This document shows positions 17,704-24,616 of a stretch of DNA of 50,353 nt, one piece after another. Both the position numbers and the translations under genes were made by a program. The notes under the pieces are model-generated. The model searched no databases, was not told where the DNA came from, and was given only the letters and a program-made list of their open reading frames with translations. Where the stretch lies: NCBI GenBank assembly GCA_002404865.1, contig DHKP01000006.1, forward strand, positions 1-50,353. Direction: 5' to 3'. Within the stretch, counting starts at the first letter, position 1. Every line of letters begins with the position of its first letter. Source of the DNA: Caryophanales bacterium UBA4691. Lineage in GTDB: Bacteria > Bacillota_I > Bacilli_A > RFN20 > CAG-826.

Positions 17704-17732
17704 ATAATCAAAGCGCTTCCTTTTTGTCTCAA
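17704..17732 (-). promoter_or_regulatory. Candidate promoter of the GH3/Ig operon with cre-like core
   Basis: On the minus strand TTGAGA (17727-17732) is separated by 17 bases from GATTAT (17704-17709). The spacer contains AAGCGCTT (17711-17718), a perfect palindrome that with its flanks fits the catabolite-responsive pattern at all but two defined positions. A CcpA site between -35 and -10 would repress a glycosidase gene in the presence of preferred sugars. The 132-base gap between kinase and GH3 genes also supports a separate promoter. Confidence 0.4.
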
Positions 17733-17764
17733 TTTTGACGTATCTATATCGCAAATAGGCGTAA

Positions 17765-19084
17765 TCAATTGTGGCGATTGGTTTCGTCAAGCGGGAAGCA
17801 AGCGTTTAAAGAAAACATGTTGTTTTTGCATTGAAAAGCAAGGGAACCGCCATATTTTTTCACGACTCTCTGAATGGATTTTGTGCCGTATCCATGGAAC
17901 GTTTTGTCTTTCTTTGTCATCGGCAACCCATCGCGGAATTCCACTTCTTCTACGCAATAGTTCTCGATATGAATCACTAAGAAATTCCCTTTAACAACAA
18001 CATTAATGGTAATCGTTCTATCCGGCTTATCGGCTTTTAAAACCGCTTCAATCGCGTTATCTAAGCCGTTTTCAAAAAGAGAATAAATATCCGCGTTGGC
18101 CATAAAGGAGAGCTTTTCCCCGTCGATTAAAGAAGAGAAACGGATTTTGTGCTTTTTGCAGTACAAAGATTTCTCCGCGAGGATGAAATCCACCGTCGCA
18201 TTCCCGGTCTCTATGGCGTTATCGTAAATATGAAGTTCGTTTTCCAATGAATTTAAGGCATTCATCTCTTGCGCTGTTTTCGCGTATTCCTTCAAGCCTT
18301 CTACTTGGTGCTTTAAGTCATGGATCCTCATGTTGATTAAATCCATGTTCCGTTTGGACTGCTTGAATTTCTCATTCTCGTTATGGACGATTTGCTCAAG
18401 CATCGCGTTTTGATTTTGGAGTTTTTTGCGGTAATAGGTATTGTAATGAGTAAAAATGAGGAATAAGCACGCGATTAAGGCGTAAATCCTAGAGGACACA
18501 AAGCCAACGAAGTCACTCGTAGACTGCGCGAACATCGATACTAAATACACAACAATAAGAGTAACGATTGTCATCACATAAACGATATTCCCTTCGATTA
18601 AGTCAGGGATCATCTCGCCCTTTAATTTATTGACGAATAAATAGAAATAAGGGATAAATACGAGAAGGTACGTCCCACAATAAACAAGCGCTTGGTATAG
18701 CTCGTATTTAGCGCTACTGATCCCGGCAAGATAGACAATCAAAGAAGAGAGATTATCGCCAAAATTCTGAATCGTATAAGCGCTTAAGGCAAAAAGAACA
18801 ATCTGCTTAATCTTCAAAGGGTAATAGACAAGCATCGGCGGAAGCGACAAAAAGAAAATGAGCAAGAAAATCGTTCGAAACCAGCCGATTTTGAAATCAA
18901 AATCGTAATAAACGACAATCATGCTCATAGAAAAATATAGAGCGCTTAAGCTCAAGAACAAAGGCAAGTGGTTTTTGCGTTTCGGGAGAGTGAAAACATA
19001 AAGCGATTCCGCAGCGAAAAGAGGAATGACAAAGCGGATAAAGTAATAGCCTATCGCACTAGCGGCAGTAAAATCCTCATACAT
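17765..19084 (-). CDS. GHKL sensor histidine kinase (AgrC-like)
   Basis: A 439-residue kinase with about six membrane helices in the first 215 residues and a short linker, then the cytosolic kinase part. RIHDLKHQVEGL (about residue 255) carries the phospho-accepting histidine in the HDLKHQ form of AgrC/GHKL enzymes. LFENGLDNAIEAV (about 343) is the N-box for ATP, and GYGTKSIQRVVKKYGG (about 400) the G-box. There is no extracellular domain, so the membrane part is likely to sense a small hydrophobic ligand or peptide. It overlaps the response-regulator gene by eight bases and is read after it. The GH3 gene follows 133 bases downstream, making glycosidase expression a likely target. No signal-peptide precursor gene was found beside it. 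Confidence 0.85.
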   Translation of the reverse strand: MYEDFTAASAIGYYFIRFVIPLFAAESLYVFTLPKRKNHLPLFLSLSALYFSMSMIVVYYDFDFKIGWFRTIFLLIFFLSLPPMLVYYPLKIKQIVLFALSAYTIQNFGDNLSSLIVYLAGISSAKYELYQALVYCGTYLLVFIPYFYLFVNKLKGEMIPDLIEGNIVYVMTIVTLIVVYLVSMFAQSTSDFVGFVSSRIYALIACLFLIFTHYNTYYRKKLQNQNAMLEQIVHNENEKFKQSKRNMDLINMRIHDLKHQVEGLKEYAKTAQEMNALNSLENELHIYDNAIETGNATVDFILAEKSLYCKKHKIRFSSLIDGEKLSFMANADIYSLFENGLDNAIEAVLKADKPDRTITINVVVKGNFLVIHIENYCVEEVEFRDGLPMTKKDKTFHGYGTKSIQRVVKKYGGSLAFQCKNNMFSLNACFPLDETNRHN

Positions 19085-19808
19085 TTTGCGCGTTCTCGCC
19101 TAAGAAGTTCGTGAAGGCCTCGATGAAATTCTTTTTCTTTAATCTTGAAATCGACAAAGCGTTATTTTTCACGTACACGAGGTTCTTCGTCGCATCTATT
19201 TTAGTGACAAAGGAAAGATTGACAAGATAGCATTCGTTGCAGCGACTAAACCCTGCTTTTTCTAGGCGATCCGCGTAATCGGTCATCTTCCCTCTTTTTC
19301 TTAGGGAAGTCCCATCCGCTAAATAAAAGGAAAGATAATGGTTCACGACTTCAATATAAAGGATGTCTTTGGTGTGCACCTTCTGAATGCCGGATTTGCT
19401 CTCTAATAGCAAAAAGGAGTTCTTTTTGCGGTTGATTTCGTTGATTGCTTTCTTCAATAGAAAGTCAAAATCGGTTTTTGAGATCGGCTTAACGAGGTAT
19501 CCAAAAGCCTGAACGTAATATCCTCTTACCGCATATTTTGCGGAATGAGAAATAATAATAATAGGAACGTTAGAATCGATAAGCCTAAGCTTGCTAGAAA
19601 CGCTCAATCCATCGAGTCGAGGCATCTCGATATCCATGAAGATTAAGTCAAACGAGCCATCGAATTGATTTAAGAAGTCCACCCCGTCTGGAAAATAGAC
19701 CGGCAAGAATTCGATATCTTCTCCTTTAGCAAATTCTTTGAGCAAATCGAAAACAACTTGATATTGTCTTTTGTCGTCTTCCACGATTGCTACTTTGAAT
19801 TTAGTCAT
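19077..19808 (-). CDS. LytTR-family response regulator
   Basis: A 243-residue response regulator of the AgrA/LytR type (ATG at 19808; ATG 19817 adds three residues, and neither has a textbook ribosome site). The receiver domain (about 1-125) has the acidic pair ED in VAIVEDD, the phospho-acceptor Asp in LIFMDIEMPRLDG, and the conserved Lys in YLVKPIS. The C-terminal LytTR DNA-binding domain (about 140-240) has VHTKDILYIEVVNHYLSFYL, FSRCNECYLVNLSFVTKID and the basic LSISRLKKKNF. LytTR proteins bind direct-repeat sites upstream of surface, bacteriocin or quorum-controlled genes. It is first in the minus-strand run regulator, kinase, GH3, Ig protein. Confidence 0.85.
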   Translation of the reverse strand: MTKFKVAIVEDDKRQYQVVFDLLKEFAKGEDIEFLPVYFPDGVDFLNQFDGSFDLIFMDIEMPRLDGLSVSSKLRLIDSNVPIIIISHSAKYAVRGYYVQAFGYLVKPISKTDFDFLLKKAINEINRKKNSFLLLESKSGIQKVHTKDILYIEVVNHYLSFYLADGTSLRKRGKMTDYADRLEKAGFSRCNECYLVNLSFVTKIDATKNLVYVKNNALSISRLKKKNFIEAFTNFLGENAQNV

Positions 19809-19843
19809 GACTTCCATAAGGAAAACATACGTTTTTCCCTTGT

Positions 19844-19970
19844 CTTTTAATGATAAAAGCCCTTACATGCTTTTTCAAATAAGAAGCGTATCTATCTTTC
19901 AAACGTTCGTAAATGGAATAGGCCTGAATACTTTAATTTATCCTTCACTACTTTTGCTTTAATGATAAAG
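19844..19970. promoter_or_regulatory. Paired CTTTAATGATAAAG motifs upstream of the response regulator
   Basis: CTTTTAATGATAAAAG (19844-19859) and CTTTAATGATAAAG (19957-19970) share the same core, their centres 112 bases apart. Both are imperfect palindromes upstream of the LytTR regulator gene. They may be operator sites for the regulator or a partner. The rest of 19818-20268 has no intact gene, only the ATPase relic at 20007. Confidence 0.3.
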
Positions 19971-20006
19971 TGGTTCACGTGATTAAAATTAAGCGATATT
20001 GAAGCG

Positions 20007-20120
20007 TTACGCTTTAAGGGAGGTTATCGGAACGACATAAACGCCATCTTTTCTTTTATACGCGGCATTCGTTAAGCCACAAATGACGCATAACGTTTTA
20101 GCGCCCTTGCCCCCATTTTT
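20007..20120 (-). pseudogene. Relic of an AAA ATPase C-terminus
   Basis: Minus-strand codons ending at TAA 20007-20009 read GKGAKTLCVICGLTNAAY followed by KRKDGVYVVPITSLKA. This matches the end of the fragment at 7193 (ANGDIAYKRQDGVLVVPVGTL), the last strand block of DUF4143/AAA_14-type ATPases. Nothing upstream restores the ATPase domain, so this is a remnant of another lost copy. Confidence 0.6.
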
Positions 20121-20268
20121 AATGATTTTATGATTAATATTCGCGAATTTTCCGTGTGTTTCGGAAGTTTCATTCCGAGAGTTTTTTAAATTCTTGAAAT
20201 TGTTGGGCGGTTTTTGTCAACTTCTTTCGGTTCGGTTTTAGGGTGGATGGATTCGTTCGTAAACCTTT

Positions 20269-21684
20269 TTATGAACGAATAATAGATTCGTCTTTTCCTT
20301 TGATCATCTTTTCTAAAGAGATGAGCTCTACAGCAGGGTCATGCAAGGCCAATAAGTCATTTGAAAAAGATGTCTTAGAGAACATGAAATAATAAACGTG
20401 CTGGTATTTAGAGGCGAAAATAGAAACGCTTCGCTTTAAATGTTCTAGTTTGGATAAAGAGACGTTTTTATTCTTAAATTTGGCTTCGCCAGCTAGTAAA
20501 GTCTTTTTATCCAAAGAATCCGATATCACATCGATTTCAACAGATCTTCCCAGTTCAGAATTATTCGCTTTGTAGTTTCTAAATTGATGAAACACATTCG
20601 GCAAAGTTCCTTTCTGGTTTCTTTCGTCCAAATAAGAAATAACAGCATCTTCAAAACCATGGTTAACGCTATCTTCGATAGAGTTTAAACTCATTTGATA
20701 TATCTTCTCGCCTAATCCCCGGTCAATATCTGGTAAATTCGGATATATGGTTTTGTAATAAAATCTGATAAAGGGATCCGATATCTCATAATAAACGCTT
20801 TTCTTATTTCCGTTAAAAGCCAATCTCCTATCGATGGAGGCTGTTTCTAGCATTCTTCCAAGATACGTCGCTAACGTCCTATCATCAATCTTTAATAAGT
20901 CCGTCATTTCTTTAATTTTTGTTTTATGAGAAGATATCGCCAACAAAATCGATATATAGGTTGAATTTGTTGTATATCCCAATGGCAAAGTCATATTGGG
21001 CGCGTCAATCAAAATCGACCCACTATTGAAACAAAGAGAAATCAGATTTTCTTCAAAGCTTTTCTTTTTATCTATCTTTTCCAAATAGTAAGGACGGTTA
21101 CCAAAAATAGACAAGTATTTCGCAATATCGATATTGGGAAGGCCATCTAGCATGTTCACCGCGTCCGAAAAAAGCATTGGTTTAACGAATATTTTGAATG
21201 TGGCTCTTTGATAAAGCGGTTTTTCTTTATTGGTTAAAATGTCCAACATGAAGGACATGTTGGAACCAGAGAGCAAGATTTTGATGTTCTTGCCAGTGAT
21301 TTTGATTTTATCGCAAAATCCCTGCAAATAAGACACGATTCCGGGATATACTCCAGCCAAAAAAGGAAGTTCATCAATGGTAATCACGAGTTTCTCGTCA
21401 TTCACGCTTTCTAAAATCGTGTCAAATAAGGCATCGAATGTTTGAAAATCAGGAAGAAAAGCAAGTTTTGCGTACTTCCGATATTCATCCGAAAAGTACC
21501 TGAGATTATTTTGGTAACTGTCTTCTCTCGCTAAGAAATAAATGTGACGATAGTTTTTGATACTTTCTACAATAATAGATGTTTTGCCGATCCTTCTTTG
21601 GCCATAAACTACACCGAGTTCATAACCATCTGTCCTTAATTTGCTTTCAATCAGCGACAGTTCTTCTTTTCTACCGATAATCAT
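20269..21684 (-). CDS. DUF234-type AAA ATPase
   Basis: A 471-residue protein of the archaeal-type AAA ATPase group: Walker A GQRRIGKT (residues 28-35), Walker B LVITIDELPFL (about 95-107) and sensor SGSNMSFM (about 140), a winged-helix middle region, and a C-terminal DUF234 domain. The last has the PD-(D/E)xK-like EIDVISD...LLAGEAKFK pattern (about 395-425), so a nuclease fold with plausible active residues is present. The family is common in bacteria and archaea in many divergent copies per genome; its role is not settled, and links to mobile DNA or defence have been proposed. The stop codon lies in the loop of an 8-bp inverted repeat (20251-20280). Two tandem 15-bp repeats precede the gene. 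Confidence 0.85.
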   Translation of the reverse strand: MIIGRKEELSLIESKLRTDGYELGVVYGQRRIGKTSIIVESIKNYRHIYFLAREDSYQNNLRYFSDEYRKYAKLAFLPDFQTFDALFDTILESVNDEKLVITIDELPFLAGVYPGIVSYLQGFCDKIKITGKNIKILLSGSNMSFMLDILTNKEKPLYQRATFKIFVKPMLFSDAVNMLDGLPNIDIAKYLSIFGNRPYYLEKIDKKKSFEENLISLCFNSGSILIDAPNMTLPLGYTTNSTYISILLAISSHKTKIKEMTDLLKIDDRTLATYLGRMLETASIDRRLAFNGNKKSVYYEISDPFIRFYYKTIYPNLPDIDRGLGEKIYQMSLNSIEDSVNHGFEDAVISYLDERNQKGTLPNVFHQFRNYKANNSELGRSVEIDVISDSLDKKTLLAGEAKFKNKNVSLSKLEHLKRSVSIFASKYQHVYYFMFSKTSFSNDLLALHDPAVELISLEKMIKGKDESIIRS

Positions 21685-21707
21685 GCGTTCAGCCTTCCCA
21701 ACAAATG

Positions 21708-21737
21708 TGTTGACAACATTTTTGTTGATAACATTTT
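21708..21737 (-). repeat. Two tandem 15-bp repeats upstream of a DUF234 ATPase
   Basis: TGTTGACAACATTTT (21708-21722) is followed directly by TGTTGATAACATTTT (21723-21737); they differ by one C/T change. Each unit holds the near-palindrome TGTTGAYAACA. They lie 24-53 bases upstream of the ATPase start at 21684, the usual place for an operator. The rest of 21738-21989 shows no gene, in particular no toxin partner for the RelB gene that ends at 21990. Confidence 0.6.
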
Positions 21738-21989
21738 ATGACATTATTTCCAGAATTAATAGTAAAACAACACTCTATGTGAGTTTTTGTATTCTTTGAT
21801 TCGGGCTCTTCGATATAAATCAATACTAATCAATATGTTCGTAAATTAGCATCGAGGGAACGGAAACGCTAGTTGGAATAAAAGCCGATTCTTACTATTC
21901 AGTTCGAAATCAAAAGAGATTGAATAAAGGCCGAGCTGATGGAAAAACGAAACAATGCCCGAAATCACAGCTATAAATAACTCTTTTGC

Positions 21990-22265
21990 TTATTCTTTAT
22001 CTAGTTCATTAAAAAGGGATGTAGAGTCCACAATAGTTTTTGGGCTAATTGTGCCGTTTTGTATTTCGTCCGCTTCTTTCATTGCTTTTTCGATTTTATA
22101 ATTGAATCTATCCGATTTTATCTCGAAGGGAATACGACCCTCACGAAGAGTTGCTTTAACGAAGATATTAAGCGCAGCACTAGAAGTAAGGCCAACTGAA
22201 GAGCAAAACTCCTCGAATGCCTTTTTGTCAGCGGCATCGAGTCTCATAGTTAACGTTTGAGTCAT
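21990..22265 (-). CDS. RelB/DinJ-family antitoxin, apparently orphan
   Basis: A 91-residue protein with the RelB/DinJ ribbon-helix-helix start (MTQTLTMRLDAADKKAFEEF, then VGLTSSAALNIFVKATLREG) and the family's RIPFEI motif, followed by a helical tail (NYKIEKAMKEADEIQNG) of the kind that binds the toxin. GGAGG precedes ATG 22265 and lies in the loop of an inverted repeat. No RelE-like frame follows within 300 bases or precedes it, so the toxin seems to have been lost or to lie elsewhere. It is unrelated at close range to the RelB at 2997 apart from fold. Confidence 0.8.
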   Translation of the reverse strand: MTQTLTMRLDAADKKAFEEFCSSVGLTSSAALNIFVKATLREGRIPFEIKSDRFNYKIEKAMKEADEIQNGTISPKTIVDSTSLFNELDKE

Positions 22266-22267
22266 AT

Positions 22268-22286
22268 TGTGTTCCTCCCGAACACA
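22268..22286 (-). promoter_or_regulatory. Hairpin/operator around the antitoxin ribosome binding site
   Basis: TGTGTTC (22268-22274) and GAACACA (22280-22286) are a perfect 7-bp inverted repeat with a 5-base spacer. In the mRNA the loop is GGGAG, part of the Shine-Dalgarno sequence. The site could serve as DNA operator for the RHH antitoxin, as an RNA hairpin affecting translation, or both. Confidence 0.45.
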
Positions 22287-22406
22287 TTATAAACGTTTAA
22301 AAAAGGAACTATGATTTATACTCTAAATTATAAGTTGTTAAATAAAATCACCACTTCTTAAGGTAGCGTTTGGCTAATTAACAAACAATCAAGAACCAAG
22401 TCGATT

Positions 22407-23702
22407 TCAGATACAAAACGCCGCATAGAGAGGAACGATTTTTTTGTTGTCCTCAAAGCCGAAGTTTTTCATAGAGAGTTTGATAGCATAGGCGGGCTTA
22501 TAGGTGTCCATATAGACCTTTAAACTTTTGGCCTTGGTATTATCGGCAGACTTGACCTCGATGGGAATGAGCTCGCCACCACGCTGGATAACAAAATCAA
22601 TTTCAGCCTCGCGCCCGCTTTCCCAATAATAGGTACGGTAGCCATTAATGGTGAGCTGCACATTGACATAGTTCTCAGCCATGCCGCCCTTGAAATCATC
22701 GATTTCATCGACCATGTAGAGAATGTCGTTAGCGGCTAAATCCTTTTTGGCACAAAGAAGCCCTAAATCGGACACATAAATCTTGAATGCATCAATATCA
22801 CGGTAGTTCTCAAGTGGTTTTTTGATTTGCGTAGCCCGATAAACCCGCGATACGATGTCAGATAAGCAAAGCCATTCGATTGCGTTTTCAAATTCGGAAG
22901 CCCGTCCGCCTTTCTTAATCAGTTTATATTGGAACCGGGTATTCTTCTTTGAAAGCTGAATGGTAATATTGTCATAGGTAAGCCTCGTTTTCTTGATTTC
23001 ATTCAAGTTATTATACTTGCTCATATCGTTAAGATAGCTTGCAAGTATCGTGTCTTGCGTATGGCGGACAAGAATATAATCCTTCGTTTCGACAAATTGC
23101 ATCACGCATTCTGGCATGCCACCCACCACAAGATACTGACGGTAAAGACGCATTGCATCATCATGTAAGGCAATTGGCAGCGGAGTATTTGTTTGGAAGC
23201 ACGTTTTAATGCGTTCAACCAAATCATCCTCGCCAAGAGCTAACATGAATTCCTCCATATCCATAGGATAAAGCGTTTTCATAATGACCTTCCCTACGGG
23301 GAAAGAGAATTTCTTGCGGTTGACCGCAACGCCGAGCAAACTGCCTGCTGCAATGATGTGGTAATCAGGAGCGTCTTCGCAAAAGTATTTGAGCGAGGTC
23401 AATGCCCGTTCGCAAAGCTGCACCTCATCGAATACGATCAGGGTTTTATCTTTTACGATAGTCTCACCAGTAATATGAGACAAAACCGGTACTAGATAAT
23501 CAGGGCTAATATTTTCCTCAAAGGTTTCGTTAAGCTTTGGATTGGTCTCAAAATTAAAATACGCCACATTTTCATAGTGAGTGCGCCCAAACTCCAAAAT
23601 AGAATAGGTCTTTCCGACTTGTCTAGCACCTTCCAAGATAAGGGGTTTACGATGAACGCTATCTTTCCATTCTTCCAAAAAACCTATAATTTTTCTATAC
23701 AT
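22407..23702 (-). CDS. AAA_14/DUF4143 ATPase
   Basis: I place the start at ATG 23702 (AAGGAA upstream), giving 431 residues with the core in the usual place. Walker A is GARQVGKT (residues 24-31), Walker B is TLIVFDEVQL (about 88-97), followed by the sensor AAGSLLG. The C-terminal DUF4143 region ends in EIDFVIQRGGELIPIEVKS (about 375-395), again a D...E-x-K nuclease-like pattern. Proteins of this layout are abundant in gut Bacillota and Bacteroidota and are of unknown physiological role. The gene stands alone. Two relics of related ATPase ends at 7193 and 20007 show the family has expanded and decayed in this region. Confidence 0.85.
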   Translation of the reverse strand: MYRKIIGFLEEWKDSVHRKPLILEGARQVGKTYSILEFGRTHYENVAYFNFETNPKLNETFEENISPDYLVPVLSHITGETIVKDKTLIVFDEVQLCERALTSLKYFCEDAPDYHIIAAGSLLGVAVNRKKFSFPVGKVIMKTLYPMDMEEFMLALGEDDLVERIKTCFQTNTPLPIALHDDAMRLYRQYLVVGGMPECVMQFVETKDYILVRHTQDTILASYLNDMSKYNNLNEIKKTRLTYDNITIQLSKKNTRFQYKLIKKGGRASEFENAIEWLCLSDIVSRVYRATQIKKPLENYRDIDAFKIYVSDLGLLCAKKDLAANDILYMVDEIDDFKGGMAENYVNVQLTINGYRTYYWESGREAEIDFVIQRGGELIPIEVKSADNTKAKSLKVYMDTYKPAYAIKLSMKNFGFEDNKKIVPLYAAFCI

Positions 23703-24054
23703 AATGTGGTATTCCTTAAAAGGATTCAATATAGTATAACTAATATTCATGTAGATTTAAGCATTTTTATCTTTTATTTTTACACTAAACAACACGTTTT
23801 TTTGTGTAAAATCATCACAATACGACACGAATATTGTAGTTTCCTCATTTAATATCCTTAGATATCAAGTTCGATTCTTTAAGGGGTTTCGAACGACTAT
23901 TTGAACAATGTATCAGTAAAAAACGAAACAAAATCAAAATAATAAAATCAGAACGTTCACAATTACGCACATATAAACGTGCATGCGACTTGGATTTATA
24001 AAGCGATTCCGGTTATTTGGCTATTCAACATTCGGCCCCGGGGGAAAGAGGGCA

Positions 24055-24092
24055 ACCATCATTGCAAAGCCTTGCGGCTAAGCTATAATGGT
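24055..24092. repeat. 38-bp hairpin with GCAA tetraloop beside toxin-like ORF
   Basis: Read on the minus strand the two 17-base arms pair at 14 positions, counting one G-U, and enclose GCAA, a stable GNRA tetraloop. It begins 13 bases after the stop of the toxin-like ORF, so it would cap the 3' end of that mRNA. On the plus strand the same sequence carries promoter boxes TTGCAA (24062-24067) and TATAAT (24084-24089) with a 16-base spacer, firing towards the ORF. Confidence 0.6.
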
Positions 24093-24095
24093 AGA

Positions 24096-24137
24096 GGTTT
24101 TGGTTCTAGCGGTCTCTGCGGCCGTTAGAATTTTTTT
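24096..24137 (+). ncRNA. Putative antisense RNA of a type I toxin-antitoxin pair
   Basis: A plus-strand transcript starting about seven bases after TATAAT (24084-24089) would run into CTAGCGG (24106-24112), a 9-base loop, CCGTTAG (24122-24128) and TTTTTTT (24131-24137), a Rho-independent terminator. The product would be complementary to the last ten or so codons, the stop and the start of the 3' untranslated region of the toxin-like ORF. About 42 nucleotides is shorter than known antitoxin RNAs such as RNAII of Fst, so the true start may lie further upstream. Confidence 0.4.
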
Positions 24138-24192
24138 GACTCTCTAAGAGGAAGATGAGGATCAAAATCATCACGATTGACGCGACGTCCAT
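24106..24192 (-). CDS. 28-residue membrane peptide, probable type I toxin
   Basis: ATG 24192 follows a strong AAAGGAGAG site with normal spacing. The peptide MDVASIVMILILIFLLESQK continues with a charged tail NSNGRRDR. A single hydrophobic helix of about 14 residues plus a short polar, basic C-terminus is the plan of Fst/Ldr/TxpA-type and so-called holin-like toxins, which insert in the membrane. The 3' end is overlapped by a convergent promoter and terminator pair (see 24096-24137), and a stable hairpin follows the stop. No match to a specific family can be claimed from memory. A chance ORF is possible, but the combination of ribosome site, composition and antisense signals argues for a real gene. 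Confidence 0.5.
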   Translation of the reverse strand: MDVASIVMILILIFLLESQKNSNGRRDR

Positions 24193-24322
24193 CCCCAACT
24201 CTCCTTTCTCGCCATTCACCCCGAGGAAATGTTTTTGAGTTCGCATAAATGCTCCCTCACTCATCTATAGTCATGTTTTTCCTATTTTTACCGAAAATTT
24301 TCTATAATTTGAATTTTTCCAA

Positions 24323-24399
24323 CTTAAAGGCGGGGAAACTCCGATTAGTGATGTCGAAACATTGCTGAGTAAGATGGTAGAGAAGCTATGCAAGAAGGT
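24323..24399 (+). pseudogene. Fragment of a third tandem ATPase copy
   Basis: Codons from 24323 read LKGGETPISDVETLLSKMVE then KLCKK, nearly the same as residues RGETPISDVETLLNKMVEKLMKK of the ATPase encoded at 24617. Only this short internal block is recognisable; no Walker motifs remain. It marks a former third paralogue, or a partial duplication, directly upstream of the two intact ones. Confidence 0.75.
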
Positions 24400-24528
24400 C
24401 GCGTTTTTTGAAGATAACATAAGCTGCAACAGCTTTTATCGGATAAGTTCTTTAAAGGCGCCGCAACCGATATATTACCTAGAATAGATAGTAAGGCTTA
24501 TTGTCAATATAAGGCTTTTGCATCGGAA

Positions 24529-24592
24529 TGATAAAAAGTATTTCATTTGATAACGGTTGATAATATTTGATAAAGAAAAATCAAAATGATAG
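24529..24592 (+). repeat. Helically phased TGATAA repeats upstream of an ATPase gene
   Basis: TGATAA occurs at 24529, 24548, 24558 and 24568 and TGATAG at 24587: steps of 19, 10, 10 and 19 bases. The three central copies are TTGATAA at exact 10-bp period. All sit on one face of the helix and end 25 bases before the ATG at 24617. The layout suggests cooperative binding of a repeated small DNA-binding protein. Confidence 0.6.
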
Positions 24593-24616
24593 CATTTGCT
24601 TATAGGAGAGAGAAAC

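Larger units (their letters stand above)
23703..24616. other. Long intergenic region between divergent ATPases
   Basis: About 900 bases between divergent ATPase genes. TTTTACAC (23778-23785) and GTGTAAAA (23804-23811) form a perfect 8-bp inverted repeat, an operator candidate for the gene at 22407; AGTATA (23733-23738) could be its minus-strand -10. The middle holds the probable type I toxin-antitoxin pair (24055-24192), then a fragment of an ATPase gene (24323) and the phased TGATAA repeats (24529). Nothing else is recognisable. Confidence 0.5.

Noticed and set aside
18000..18420. Search for an AgrD-like peptide precursor near the LytTR/GHKL genes
   Set aside because: No short frame with a ribosome site, amphipathic leader and cysteine-containing core was seen beside the pair; only intergenic frames without such features.
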